Assembly: GCA_900016875.1 (NCBI GenBank)
Contig: FCNR01000054.1
Location: forward strand, 62,001-126,000
Direction of reading: 5' to 3'
From: Eubacteriaceae bacterium CHKCI004
GTDB taxonomy: Bacteria > Bacillota > Clostridia > Lachnospirales > Lachnospiraceae
Length of the DNA: 64,000 nt
Position numbers and translations under genes: made by a program. Each line of letters starts with the position of its first letter. The stretch's first letter is position 1. Of the stretch, positions 35,701 through 44,716 are shown one piece after another. A model generated the notes under the pieces. That model did not search any database, was not told the DNA's origin, and saw only the letters and a program-made list of their open reading frames with translations.

Positions 35701-38700
35701 GAAGCAGGTACTTTGCCGGAGACCGGGCAGTTTATGAAAAACAGACAGAGAAAACCTGTACAATTTTGAACGTGACCACAGATGTGGAAGGAACATTTCG
35801 GTTGGAAGACGGAGTCACTGCAATTGGAGACCGGGCTTTTGCCGGCTGCCGGAATCTGACAGATTTTGATACGGAACAGATGAATCAGATAGAATCCATC
35901 GGTGCATATGCTTTTTACGAGTGCGCAAATCTGAAAGAGGCACTGATCGGAAGAAGCTGCCGACGTATCGGTGAATGTGCTTATGCGGGCTGCAGCGGTC
36001 TTGAAACGGTGACCTGGCTGGGAGATACAGAGACGGTGGGCAATTCCGTATTCAGCGCGAATAAGAAACTTTCGGCCGTCTACTTTGGAAACGATACCGG
36101 GCAGAGTATCACGGACATCGGCTCCCGTACATTTGAAGACTGTACGGCGCTGCAGACTGTATATTTTCAGGCGGGGGTAAAAGAAATCGGAGATTTCTGC
36201 TTCCGGGGCTGCTCCGGAATGTGGACAAGCATTACCCGGGAGTATGCCGCTGCCTGTGAAAAGATCGGTGCGTACGCTTTCGCGGACTGCTCCCGGTATG
36301 CCCAGACGTTGGCTTTTTATACCGGGCTTAAAGAACTGGGAGAGGGGGCTTTTCTGAATTGTACTTATCTGCGTTCCATGTGGATTCCTTCCCAGTTAAG
36401 AAAGATTCCTGAGAAATGTTTTGCCGGCTGCACTTCGATGAGAAGTCTGGTGGTGCTGGCGGACGCGAATCTGAGGTCGATCGGCACCAACGCTTTTTCA
36501 GGCTGCGTTGCGCTGGAAGAACTGACGAACTTTAATTTACTGACTCATTTTTACGTGCTGGGTGAGAGCGCTTTTTCCGGCGGAACAGTGGGAGAAAATA
36601 CATACGGGGCGTGTACGGCGTTGAAAAGTATATCGCTGCCGTCCTCTGTCCGACAGATCGCACGGTATGCATTTTCCGGATGCACAGCCCTGGAAACGGC
36701 TGCTATAGAGGATGCGTGGAACCTGACAAGTCTGGGCGAAGGAGTGTTCCTGAACTGTACATCGCTAAAAAACGGCGGCTTGTCTGAAACAGCGATCCCA
36801 GAACTGCCGGCAGACTCCTTCTCCGGGTGCAGTGCCATGGAAACATTGATGCTGCCGGAGACGGTTACGTCCATAGAAAGCCGCGCGGTGGCAGATTGTG
36901 ATGCTTTGTATGATATGACAATCAGACGTCGGGACGGCGTTGTGTCAGTGGCCTCCAATGCCCTGACCGGGACAAAAAACAACGGCAGGATTTCCATTTA
37001 TGTACCGTATACGGACAAACATACACTCCGGAACGCGTATCGCCTGTCCTTTGACTGGTGGACAGCACTTCTTAATATTTTTACCGGACAGTCTTCTTTC
37101 ACGATCATCCAGGACCGTGAAATGGGCGAAGAGACCTTTGTGGAAAACGGCGGTCTGTACGAGCGGAAAGACGACGGGACTTTCCGGCTGCTGCAGGCAA
37201 TTTCGCTGACAGACGGAGGATTTACAGTAAAAGAAAATACCACGGAAATTTCTTCAGGAGCGTTTGGTTCCAGAGAAGACATGTCGGCGCTGATGCTGCC
37301 GGAGTCTCTTCAGGATCTGCCGGCGGGTGTATTTGAAAGCTGTGCAAATCTGGAAATCCTTCTGGTACCGGATGATCTTCGGATGAAATTTACGGATGAA
37401 ATGTTTGGAGAGGGAGAAAGAAATGTGAATTTCACTCTCTGGGTATCAGACGATGACGCCGATTATTATGAAAACCAGACGGAACTGCCGGTGCGTGCAT
37501 ACGGAAGGCAGGGAGAGATACTGGGGGGCGTTCTCTATGGCGCAGAGGAAGAAGAGGGAAGAAACCGGATTCTTCTTCAATACGTGCCGAAAAATTTCAG
37601 AGGAGAACTGACAGTGATGCTTGGCACGCAGGAAGTGGCTGAGGAAGCTGCCATGGGCTGTCAGAATCTGACGGCGGTAAACAGCGCATATACCGTAGAA
37701 AAAATAGGAGCGTATGCTTTTGCGGATTGTTCTTCGCTGCAAACCGTTGACCTTACCAGCCTTTCGGCCACGGCACTGACGGAAATCGGAGATTATGCCT
37801 TTGCCGGATGTACGAACCTGATCGGTGAAAATACAGGAAAGGGAGAGGAGGAAGAACTCCTGATTCCGTCAACAGTGAAAGTTCTCGGCAAAGGAATGCT
37901 GAAAGATTGCAGTTCCTTGACAAATCTGTCTCTGCAGGGAAATTCAGATGAGCTGCCGGATGAATTTTGCAGCGGTTGTGAGAATCTGCAGTCTCTGTCT
38001 CTCGCGAGAACATTGCTGAATTCTGTAACAAGAATTGGAAAGAAAGCTTTTTATGGCTGTGAGAGTGTTACATCTGTGAGCTGGTCCAACATGCCGAATC
38101 TGAAGATAGTGGATGACGGCGCTTATGAGAACTGTTCCTCATTGGTACAGGTGACTTTCGCGAATCAGGTAGAATATATCGGCGACGCGGCTTTTCTGGG
38201 TACGGCTTTGGAAATGCTTTCCTTTAACGGGGAGAATCCGCCGGCTCTTGGAGAAAATATTTTAAATGAGGAAGAACAGAGCAGGGTGCATGTGTACATT
38301 CCTGCCGGCGAAAACGGAGAAATTTATCTGAAATATTATGAGGCATGGGAAAACAATTATCCGGTTCTGGTTTCCCGGCTTGTTGCTCAGGATGGAAGTG
38401 AGTATCGTGCAGTAAATAATATTCTCTATCTGCTGGATCCGGAACAGGAAAGCAGGATGACAGCTATACGTGTGCCGACCAATGCGGCGTCCGTACAGAT
38501 ATATAATTCCAGCGCTCTTTATTGTGTGCGTCTGGAAGACGGAAGCTTTAAAAACTGCCGGCAGATCACATCTCTGGTAATTCCAAACCGGGTGGAAAGT
38601 ATTGGTGACGGCGTCTTTGAAAATTGCGTATCTTTGAAAGATGTGTCTATGGAAGGAGAGGCTCTGCGGATCATAGGCGAGGAAGCATTCCAAAATTGTA

Positions 38701-39521
38701 CTTCTCTCACGGAGCTGGAGATTCCGCAGACAGTTTATTCGCTGGGAGACGGTATGCTTGAAGGCTGTGGCTCTTTCCACACTCTTACTGTGAATAGTTA
38801 TACGCCAGTCGCTCTGGGCAAAAAAATCTTTGGCGAAACGGCCGGTGAAGACATTCGGATCAAGATTCCATTATCAGCTTACAGCGCGTATCTGAATCAA
38901 TGGGGCAGTCAGCTCGACAGCGAGTATGGGGAAGGTGCAGGACAGCGCATTCTCATGGCTGTGAATGAGGACGGTACGGAAAAGATTGAAAATGGCGTTC
39001 ATTACGTCTGGGCCGGCGGCCGTTGGGAAGAAAAAGCCGATACGGATAAAGAAGAAGAAAATACAGGTGCAGAGCGCAGCGAGACAGATAAAGACCAGCC
39101 GGAAGCTGGAGAAGAAGATGACCGGCAGACCGGAAGCAGCGAGACCGGTGGCAGTGAGACCGGCGAGGACCAGGCGGAAGCCGGAGGAGAAGGTGACCGG
39201 CAGACCGGAAGCAGCGAGACCGGCGGCAGTGAGACCAGCGAGGGCCAGCTGGAAGCCGGAGAAGAAGGTGACCAGCAGACCGGAAGCAGCGAGACCGGCG
39301 GCAGTGAGACCGGCGAGGGCCAGCCGGAAGCCGGAGAAGAAGGTGACCAGCAGACCGGAAGCAGCGAGACCGGCGAGAGCCAGTCGGAAGCCGGAGCTGA
39401 GGATGACAGCCAGACCGGAACGGAAGAGGACAGCACGGCAGAATCAAAAATGACCGGGCTGAAGGAAATGCCGGACGTGGAATTGAAAGAATCAGAGCAG
39501 GGAAGGGTTAAATCATGGTAG
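32712..39521 (+). CDS. Giant BspA-type leucine-rich-repeat surface protein
   Basis: A 2269-residue secreted or membrane-anchored protein. An N-terminal hydrophobic segment (about 17-34, after KKKGALPMLTP) acts as signal or anchor. An acidic, low-complexity region (about 50-200) follows, then a beta-rich region, then a long array of LRR_5 (BspA/TpLRR) repeats of the form IGAYAFADCSSLQTVDL from about 640 to 2050. The C-terminal 150 residues are Glu/Gly/Ser/Thr-rich 25-residue repeats. No LPXTG-type sorting signal is visible. BspA-like proteins bind host or microbial surfaces. It lies in an operon with MoxR, DUF58 and transglutaminase-like genes, which may assist its folding or assembly. Confidence 0.88.
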   Translation: MKKLKEYLQKKKGALPMLTPVTAVVILCLVIAMQAEKLQNMFDPDSFVSKEEQKETFDPSGYGLKEDGEKQGEEDSTEDSFEQEDQEQRKMQNPAADYFGNRAGGKNTEDQEKPAEKIVYVDHKAGEGMERQTGTGDAGGSADGQIPGGTGNGGRKENTDDTQEGSNSTPGDATSPETGDDENEPGESGDGGEEEPDDSEDEDTVWTVDSLSVSYYRNQDAVSFYKEQVPSESYVRGNITVTSHWVDKNNPSNTRTKEETEFVLESIPEKYDHRLTDEDVNQSFTLKITCQGLTDTVICVIKNDYIRFTGMRVHYDSSPVYVTGETLFQGEEVNDAPIKNAITLDVYGRTVQGGQDVYLPDESNYQVSFKEETGGVASKKEDGSQWEASILYCGAGEGSTVVLRGTDAVRYSVRDYKLTVMYDEHTVLDTIYTDDKTVVLNGTYDGRCPYNEMVRKLQENGKYTTNEEGYLTELFYGWSSQYPASVETREISYTFKDGQHTQVMYAIPLAPMLEKGYLVKTRGDDQILTGYVPEEKTSRLDIPYGITSVDLNESFKISKEAENVETLALSATVNSVDLSVAGQKFPKLSEYSVQPLTDGETESTEKNHIFSAENGLLYSADKSTLWKVPAACQSFTVNEKVETVTEGALADAAAGVGKETLRIKMLAENPPELQRTEKTPVFGGASCQVQVEVPKTAESVIEDLVYKRYVSAWGEIFDDEFGKTGTAAESIEAEGGTEGRYENNGGDVYLISGDCRSLAFITRAEKAIYDVPEDAQAIAPYAFAEAEGVRFVNVGENIEKLESCSFAGVKTSSLQGVQINSESTMELGENLAGEQAPREIRFYISLAQNEASGWIKRLTKDYGAETAERMLTLAEGTLCIDEQGCAYLEQDDHSLMLCSAPEELSEYEVPEGYTVTEIAAGAFAWCGNLSYLELPDVNKVGKNAFKNCTDLEILVLSNPALSECADAFAGCDSLETVLLGNEELKPELPEKTELLAGSRYFAGDRAVYEKQTEKTCTILNVTTDVEGTFRLEDGVTAIGDRAFAGCRNLTDFDTEQMNQIESIGAYAFYECANLKEALIGRSCRRIGECAYAGCSGLETVTWLGDTETVGNSVFSANKKLSAVYFGNDTGQSITDIGSRTFEDCTALQTVYFQAGVKEIGDFCFRGCSGMWTSITREYAAACEKIGAYAFADCSRYAQTLAFYTGLKELGEGAFLNCTYLRSMWIPSQLRKIPEKCFAGCTSMRSLVVLADANLRSIGTNAFSGCVALEELTNFNLLTHFYVLGESAFSGGTVGENTYGACTALKSISLPSSVRQIARYAFSGCTALETAAIEDAWNLTSLGEGVFLNCTSLKNGGLSETAIPELPADSFSGCSAMETLMLPETVTSIESRAVADCDALYDMTIRRRDGVVSVASNALTGTKNNGRISIYVPYTDKHTLRNAYRLSFDWWTALLNIFTGQSSFTIIQDREMGEETFVENGGLYERKDDGTFRLLQAISLTDGGFTVKENTTEISSGAFGSREDMSALMLPESLQDLPAGVFESCANLEILLVPDDLRMKFTDEMFGEGERNVNFTLWVSDDDADYYENQTELPVRAYGRQGEILGGVLYGAEEEEGRNRILLQYVPKNFRGELTVMLGTQEVAEEAAMGCQNLTAVNSAYTVEKIGAYAFADCSSLQTVDLTSLSATALTEIGDYAFAGCTNLIGENTGKGEEEELLIPSTVKVLGKGMLKDCSSLTNLSLQGNSDELPDEFCSGCENLQSLSLARTLLNSVTRIGKKAFYGCESVTSVSWSNMPNLKIVDDGAYENCSSLVQVTFANQVEYIGDAAFLGTALEMLSFNGENPPALGENILNEEEQSRVHVYIPAGENGEIYLKYYEAWENNYPVLVSRLVAQDGSEYRAVNNILYLLDPEQESRMTAIRVPTNAASVQIYNSSALYCVRLEDGSFKNCRQITSLVIPNRVESIGDGVFENCVSLKDVSMEGEALRIIGEEAFQNCTSLTELEIPQTVYSLGDGMLEGCGSFHTLTVNSYTPVALGKKIFGETAGEDIRIKIPLSAYSAYLNQWGSQLDSEYGEGAGQRILMAVNEDGTEKIENGVHYVWAGGRWEEKADTDKEEENTGAERSETDKDQPEAGEEDDRQTGSSETGGSETGEDQAEAGGEGDRQTGSSETGGSETSEGQLEAGEEGDQQTGSSETGGSETGEGQPEAGEEGDQQTGSSETGESQSEAGAEDDSQTGTEEDSTAESKMTGLKEMPDVELKESEQGRVKSW
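39120..39404 (+). repeat. 75-base tandem repeats in the 3' part of the LRR gene
   Basis: Copies begin at 39120, 39195, 39270 and 39345 (period 75; the last copy is 60) and encode 25-residue units starting DRQTGSSETGGSET or DQQTGSSETGGSET. The high base identity suggests recent expansion and length variation between strains. Confidence 0.85.
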
Positions 39522-40450
39522 TGGAAAAATCAGGACAGATTATCAGAGAGATTGGAAAGGTACTGGTAGGGAAGGAAGCTGTGGTGGAGAAAGTCTTAAT
39601 GACCATCTATGCCGGCGGGCATATCCTTCTGGAGGATGCGCCGGGCGTCGGAAAGACGACGATGGCACTGGCGTTTTCAAAGGCATTGGGGCTTGAGTAT
39701 AAGCGTGTGCAGTTTACGCCGGATACCCTTCCGTCGGACATTATCGGATTCAGTACCTATGACCGGGAAACGGGGAGTCTCGTTTACCGGTCCGGAGCGG
39801 TGATGTGTCATCTGTTTCTGGGGGACGAGATCAACCGTACTTCAGCCAAGACGCAGTCGGCGCTGCTGGAAGCCATGGAAGAGCGAAATGTGACAGTGGA
39901 TGGTGTGACTCACAAGCTGCCTTATCCGTTCATCTGCATAGCGACACAAAATCCGCTGGGGTTTGCCGGAACACAGAGACTTCCGGAGTCGCAGCTTGAC
40001 CGGTTTATGGTTCGCCTGAGTATTGGTTATCCCAATACGGAAGAACAGATACAGATTCTGCAGAGAAAAATGTATCAGGATCCCCTGGAGAATATGCAAA
40101 AGATCATTGACAGGGACGATTTGCTGGAAATACAGAATTATCTGACTTCCATCACAGTCACAAAGGAAATCCTGCGTTATATGACGCTGCTGTGTGAGGC
40201 GACAAGATCGGACAGCAGAATAGAGCTGGGAGTAAGTCCGCGGGGAGTCATTGCGCTTCTGAAAATGGCAAGGGCGTGCGCGATCCTCAGAAGAAGAGAT
40301 TTTGTGATTCCTGAAGATGTACAGGAAGTATTTACCGATGTCTGTGCCCACCGTATCGTGCTGAAACCTCAGGCAAAAATAGAAGGGATCAAAGAGGAGG
40401 CGCTTCTGAAAAATCTTTTGCAGGAAGTGGAGCCGCCGGCCCTTGGATAA
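39515..40450 (+). CDS. MoxR family AAA+ ATPase
   Basis: A 311-residue AAA+ chaperone-like ATPase. Walker A is DAPGVGKTT (near residue 43), Walker B LGDEINR, sensor 1 ATQNP and the arginine-finger region LPESQLDRF. MoxR proteins are typically paired with DUF58 and transglutaminase-like proteins, exactly as here, and help assemble or activate protein complexes. The ATG overlaps the stop of the LRR gene by 7 bases. Confidence 0.93.
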   Translation: MVVEKSGQIIREIGKVLVGKEAVVEKVLMTIYAGGHILLEDAPGVGKTTMALAFSKALGLEYKRVQFTPDTLPSDIIGFSTYDRETGSLVYRSGAVMCHLFLGDEINRTSAKTQSALLEAMEERNVTVDGVTHKLPYPFICIATQNPLGFAGTQRLPESQLDRFMVRLSIGYPNTEEQIQILQRKMYQDPLENMQKIIDRDDLLEIQNYLTSITVTKEILRYMTLLCEATRSDSRIELGVSPRGVIALLKMARACAILRRRDFVIPEDVQEVFTDVCAHRIVLKPQAKIEGIKEEALLKNLLQEVEPPALG

Positions 40451-40462
40451 GGCGGTGGAAAG

Positions 40463-41620
40463 ATGAGAAAGTACAGAATTTATTATAGTATCGTCCTGTT
40501 CATCATGCTGTGTCTTTTTTTGTGGACCAACACAGCCCAGGTTTTACTGGCGCTTCTTATGCTGTGTATATTTCCGCTTTTTTCCGGGATCTTGACGATG
40601 ATCTGGGTTTATACGCTGCGGTTTGAGGTATCCCTGCCTTCGGTCTGTGTGACGGGACAAAATGTGGCCGTATATTTTCATATTACAAAAAAAGCGGGGT
40701 GGATCGCCAGACAACTGGTGGTGCCGGTCATGATATATAATCATATGTTTGACCGGCAGGAGAAAAAATGGCTGTCCATTTTCCCGGGGCATAAAAGAGA
40801 GGAAAAATTTACTCTTCCGGTGCAGACAGAGCTTTGCGGAGAAGTTACGATTCATCTGGAAGAAATATGCTGTTATGATATTTTCCGTCTGTTTTGTGTG
40901 AAAAAATCCTGTCGTCAGGAACAAACTATGATGATTTATCCGTCAGTGATTCCGATGAATCTTATGCTGAAACAGAGACCGAAGTCCAGAGAGACCGGAG
41001 ATATTTATGACGAGGATATCCGGGGAAATGACGCGACGGAAATCTTTGATCTGCGAGGTTATCAGGAGGGAGACAGCATCCGTTCTGTTCACTGGAAACT
41101 GTCCACTAAACTGGAAAAACTTCTGGTTCGTGAATTCAGCCGTCCTGCCAGCTTTGATACGGCGCTGCTGTTTTCTTTGTCGGGAAAGGGACGGGTGACG
41201 GATCAGAGGATCACCCGGGTGGCAGTACTGGCTCTTTCGGTGATGGAGGCTCTTTTGAAACTGGATATGGAGCATCAGGTAGGCTGTATGGTCAATGGAA
41301 AATTGCTGGAGATGCCTGTCTGCTCCAGAAATGATTGTATGCAGGTGAGGGACAGCATGATGGGGATGCGCTCTTCCGGAGAGCCGGCATCCGTTCTCCA
41401 GAGCTTCATGAAAATGGGGAGACATTTTCAATATACAAAAGTGATATTTGTTACGGCGGAGCTTGATGACGATCTCTTGAGAACTCTGGGCAGTCAGGTT
41501 AATCTTTCAGTGATTCTGCCGGTGGAAGGAAAAGAAGATTATATTGACAGCAGCAGCGGCTATGAGGTGCTGGCGCTCTCGGACAAAGACCCGGGAAATG
41601 GACGGTATATTTATATTTAA
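40463..41620 (+). CDS. DUF58 domain-containing membrane protein
   Basis: A 385-residue protein with two N-terminal membrane segments (about 6-24 and 26-50), an extracytoplasmic beta region and a C-terminal DUF58 domain with the signature YQEGDSIRSVHWKLSTK (near residue 205). DUF58 has a von Willebrand A-like fold and works with MoxR ATPases. The stop codon overlaps the start of the transglutaminase-like gene (TAATG). Confidence 0.87.
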   Translation: MRKYRIYYSIVLFIMLCLFLWTNTAQVLLALLMLCIFPLFSGILTMIWVYTLRFEVSLPSVCVTGQNVAVYFHITKKAGWIARQLVVPVMIYNHMFDRQEKKWLSIFPGHKREEKFTLPVQTELCGEVTIHLEEICCYDIFRLFCVKKSCRQEQTMMIYPSVIPMNLMLKQRPKSRETGDIYDEDIRGNDATEIFDLRGYQEGDSIRSVHWKLSTKLEKLLVREFSRPASFDTALLFSLSGKGRVTDQRITRVAVLALSVMEALLKLDMEHQVGCMVNGKLLEMPVCSRNDCMQVRDSMMGMRSSGEPASVLQSFMKMGRHFQYTKVIFVTAELDDDLLRTLGSQVNLSVILPVEGKEDYIDSSSGYEVLALSDKDPGNGRYIYI

Positions 41621-43989
41621 TGATCAGGAGCAGTCATATGGAAAAAGAAATAACCTTTCTGCAGGCGGGAAAAGAAAATAAGAAAGATCGTACATTTTAT
41701 GATGTGGCAGTATCCGTTTTGTACAGCAGTCTGCTGATGGCCGGCGTTTCAGAACTTCTGGGAGACCTGATTCCGTTTCAGGGAAATCAGGTGCTTTTTG
41801 CCGTGAGCACTGCGGCGGCCGTGCTGGTGATTTTTTCCCAGCAGCAAAAAATGCTGGAAGTGGTGCTGCCGCTTCTTTTGCTGTTTGGGGCATTTGCCCT
41901 GCTGTTTTTCCGGATGGAAGCAGTGATACGGGGAATGCTGGCGCTTGCAAATATGGTCATGGAAAAATGGAATACTATTTTTAATACATATCTGCCGCTT
42001 TACGGGCTTGCATCTCCCGGTAAAGGAGACATTTTTTCGGCGCTGATAATCCTCGGTATTCTTCTTGGAATATTTTCCGGATACAGTATATGGAGACAGT
42101 GGCTGGGCTTTCTCACCGCTGAAGTATTTCTTCTAGTGATGACAGGATGTCTGCTTCGGGGAAATGTGTCCTGCCGTCCTGTAATTCTTCTGATGGCAGG
42201 ATGGCTGGGAATATGGAGCGGCAGCCGGACAGGAAGCCGGCGCAGCCGCAGGATCAGCCTGTGTGTCTGTGCGTTTACTCTGGTCTTTGGATGGGGAACT
42301 TCCGCACTTTTGTCGGGATATCATCCGGCCAGAACGGTGGATAATATCCGGACACAGATAGAAGATGCAATTGAGTATATACGTTTTGGAACAGATTCAC
42401 TGCCCCAGGGAGACCTGCGCAGGGCAGGAACCCTTCTTGGAGAAAAGCCGGAGGCAGAGGAAGAGGAAAAGAGAACGCTGGAGTTATCTTTTGACACCCC
42501 TCAGGAAATGTATTTGCGGGGATTTGTTGGAGCGCAGTATGACGGACAAAGCTGGCGGCAGCTGTCCGTGGAAGCATATACAGGAAGACAGGAAGGTATG
42601 CTCGACTGGCTTGGCAGTCATGGATATAATCCGGTTTTTGCCCGCGCGTCTTCTCAGGAAGCGGACGCCGGCGGACAGGACGGCGCTTCCGGACAGACAT
42701 TTCAGAATGTGGAGGTCGTCAACCGGGGCGCGGACAGACGTTACGTGTATGTGCCTGAGACCGTTGAAGCAGTGGAAGGCGCGGATTATAAAATCAATCA
42801 GGACTGGCAGCTGGTATCCGGAGGGATTTTCGGAGAAAAAGAATATCAATTTCAAAATCTGCAGATACAGCCGGCGCAGGAGTTTCCCAAAGCGCCTTCC
42901 TGGCTGAAGCGGGGAGGCAGCACAGCAAAGGAGTCGTATATTGAGGCAGAGGAAGTTTATCGATCTTTTGTGTACGATTATTATCTGACCGTGGATGAAG
43001 ATGTGAAACAGGAGATTGACCGGCTGTTTTTTTCCGGGGAGAAATGGAAGGAGGAGCAGGAAGATGCGGTGGATCTTTATGAGGCAACTGCGAGAATCCG
43101 CGTAATGCTGGCAGCCCTCGCCGAATATTCACCGGAGACAGCCGAGGTCCCTGAAGGAAAGGATTTCGTCACCTGGTTTCTCGGAGAGCATAAGGAGGGA
43201 AATGCGGTTCATTTTGCCACGGCGGCGGTGCTTGCGTACCGGACTCTTGGAATTCCCGCCCGGTACGCGGAAGGATATTATCTGAACGGGAAGCTGGCGG
43301 AACAGCTGATGGAACAGGGAGCGGACAGCTGCCAGCTCACACAGGAGAACGGACATGCCTGGGCGGAAGTTTATGTGGATGGCGTGGGCTGGAGTCCTGT
43401 GGAGGTGACACCGGGATTTTACAGCGAGGTATATGCGCCGGATTATCTGATAAATATCCGGCAGGAAGAGATGGAAAAAGGAAATAGCGGCGCCAGGACA
43501 GAGGTGGATGAGGTTGTGTCAGGAAACAGAGAGGAGAAACGGACACAGATATTGCCGTATATACCGTGGAATATGCTGGGGATCGCGCTGCTGGTTCTTC
43601 TGCTCATCGTGGGGATTATCGTTCTTCTTGAGATGCAGAGAATCGTGAGAGTATTCCTTCGCAGCAGAAAGCGGAAAAACAATCCGGATAAACTGGCGGA
43701 GCTTTCCTATGGGCAGATGTGCCGTATGTTCCGCTGTGCCGGCGTTCCTGAGAATTACAGGCGCCCTTATGAACTGACGGAATGCGTCTGCACACGATTT
43801 TCAAGTATAAAGGAAGAAGAATATATCCGTGTTATTCAGATTATCCAGAGGAACATTTTCGGACAAAAGGCACTTTTGCCCAATGAATGCAGAATATTAG
43901 AGGTTCTTTGTGGAAAGATACGGACAGAATTATATGCGGATGCATCTCTGTGGAAAAAACTGCTGTACAGGTATCTTTACTGTCATTGA
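41620..43989 (+). CDS. Transglutaminase-like membrane protein with lost catalytic Cys
   Basis: A 789-residue TgpA-type protein: five or six N-terminal membrane segments (to about 235), an extracytoplasmic region, a transglutaminase-like core at about 515-610, and a last membrane segment near 650-672. The core normally has a Cys in G-x-C-x-H-F; here it reads GNAVHFATAAVLAYRTLGIP, so Ala529 replaces the nucleophile. His579 (NGHAWAEVYV) is kept, and Glu595 stands where Asp is usual (VEVTPG). It is therefore probably a non-catalytic binding version. Its operon position, last after MoxR and DUF58, is typical. Confidence 0.85.
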   Translation: MIRSSHMEKEITFLQAGKENKKDRTFYDVAVSVLYSSLLMAGVSELLGDLIPFQGNQVLFAVSTAAAVLVIFSQQQKMLEVVLPLLLLFGAFALLFFRMEAVIRGMLALANMVMEKWNTIFNTYLPLYGLASPGKGDIFSALIILGILLGIFSGYSIWRQWLGFLTAEVFLLVMTGCLLRGNVSCRPVILLMAGWLGIWSGSRTGSRRSRRISLCVCAFTLVFGWGTSALLSGYHPARTVDNIRTQIEDAIEYIRFGTDSLPQGDLRRAGTLLGEKPEAEEEEKRTLELSFDTPQEMYLRGFVGAQYDGQSWRQLSVEAYTGRQEGMLDWLGSHGYNPVFARASSQEADAGGQDGASGQTFQNVEVVNRGADRRYVYVPETVEAVEGADYKINQDWQLVSGGIFGEKEYQFQNLQIQPAQEFPKAPSWLKRGGSTAKESYIEAEEVYRSFVYDYYLTVDEDVKQEIDRLFFSGEKWKEEQEDAVDLYEATARIRVMLAALAEYSPETAEVPEGKDFVTWFLGEHKEGNAVHFATAAVLAYRTLGIPARYAEGYYLNGKLAEQLMEQGADSCQLTQENGHAWAEVYVDGVGWSPVEVTPGFYSEVYAPDYLINIRQEEMEKGNSGARTEVDEVVSGNREEKRTQILPYIPWNMLGIALLVLLLIVGIIVLLEMQRIVRVFLRSRKRKNNPDKLAELSYGQMCRMFRCAGVPENYRRPYELTECVCTRFSSIKEEEYIRVIQIIQRNIFGQKALLPNECRILEVLCGKIRTELYADASLWKKLLYRYLYCH

Positions 43990-44057
43990 CTTTTGGAAAA
44001 TGAGATGATATCCTGAGACTGAAAATTATGTCTGAAATTCTATAATGAGGTGATGCG

Positions 44058-44648
44058 ATGAAGAAGAGAGTGATTACAATCGGAAGAGAGTTTGGCAGCG
44101 GCGGAAGAACCATCGGAAGACAGGTGGCAGAGAAGCTGGGAATTGCATTTTATGACAGAGACATCATAAAAAATATCGTCAAGGAAACCGGACTGAAGGA
44201 GAAGTACGTGGAACATTATGGAGAGTTCGCTCCATCTTCGGACCATCGTTTTGCCTATTCTTTTGTGGATCTGGAAGATGAGGAATCCTCGCCGCTCAAG
44301 CGGATGTGGCATGCCCGCACAAAGATCATCCGCAAGTTTGCGGAGGAGACGCCCTGCGTCATTGTCGGAAGCTGTGCGGATTATATTCTGAGAGACAGAG
44401 AAGACTGTCTGCGGGTTTTCCTCTATGCGGATGAAGCGACAAAAGAAGAGCGGATTCGGGAAATGTACGGGGAGGTTCAGCTGAAAGAGCGAAACAGAGT
44501 GCATGACATGGATGTGCGCAGAGGTCTGAATTATCAGTATTTTACCGGTCAGGAATGGGGAAAGGCGCAGAATTATGACCTGGCGTTGAACCGGGGAAGT
44601 CTCGGCATCGAAAAATGCGTGGAGCTGATCGTGGAGGCCGCGCGGTAA
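44058..44648 (+). CDS. Cytidylate kinase-like family protein
   Basis: A 196-residue P-loop kinase-like protein. It starts KRVITIGREFGSGGRTIGRQVAEKLG, where the Walker A loop is replaced by the EFGSGG form typical of the cytidylate-kinase-2/AAA_33-like family. Later motifs are FYDRDIIKNI, the C-VIVGSCADYIL strand and a lid region YADEATKEERI. The true substrate is unknown, since this group differs from canonical Cmk. Ribosome site GAGGTGATG. Confidence 0.82.
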   Translation: MKKRVITIGREFGSGGRTIGRQVAEKLGIAFYDRDIIKNIVKETGLKEKYVEHYGEFAPSSDHRFAYSFVDLEDEESSPLKRMWHARTKIIRKFAEETPCVIVGSCADYILRDREDCLRVFLYADEATKEERIREMYGEVQLKERNRVHDMDVRRGLNYQYFTGQEWGKAQNYDLALNRGSLGIEKCVELIVEAAR

Positions 44649-44716
44649 GTGCGCCTGCAGGAAGTCTCAGAAAAAGGCTGTTTTTAATGAAGATATCAGA
44701 ATAAAGGAGAAATATC

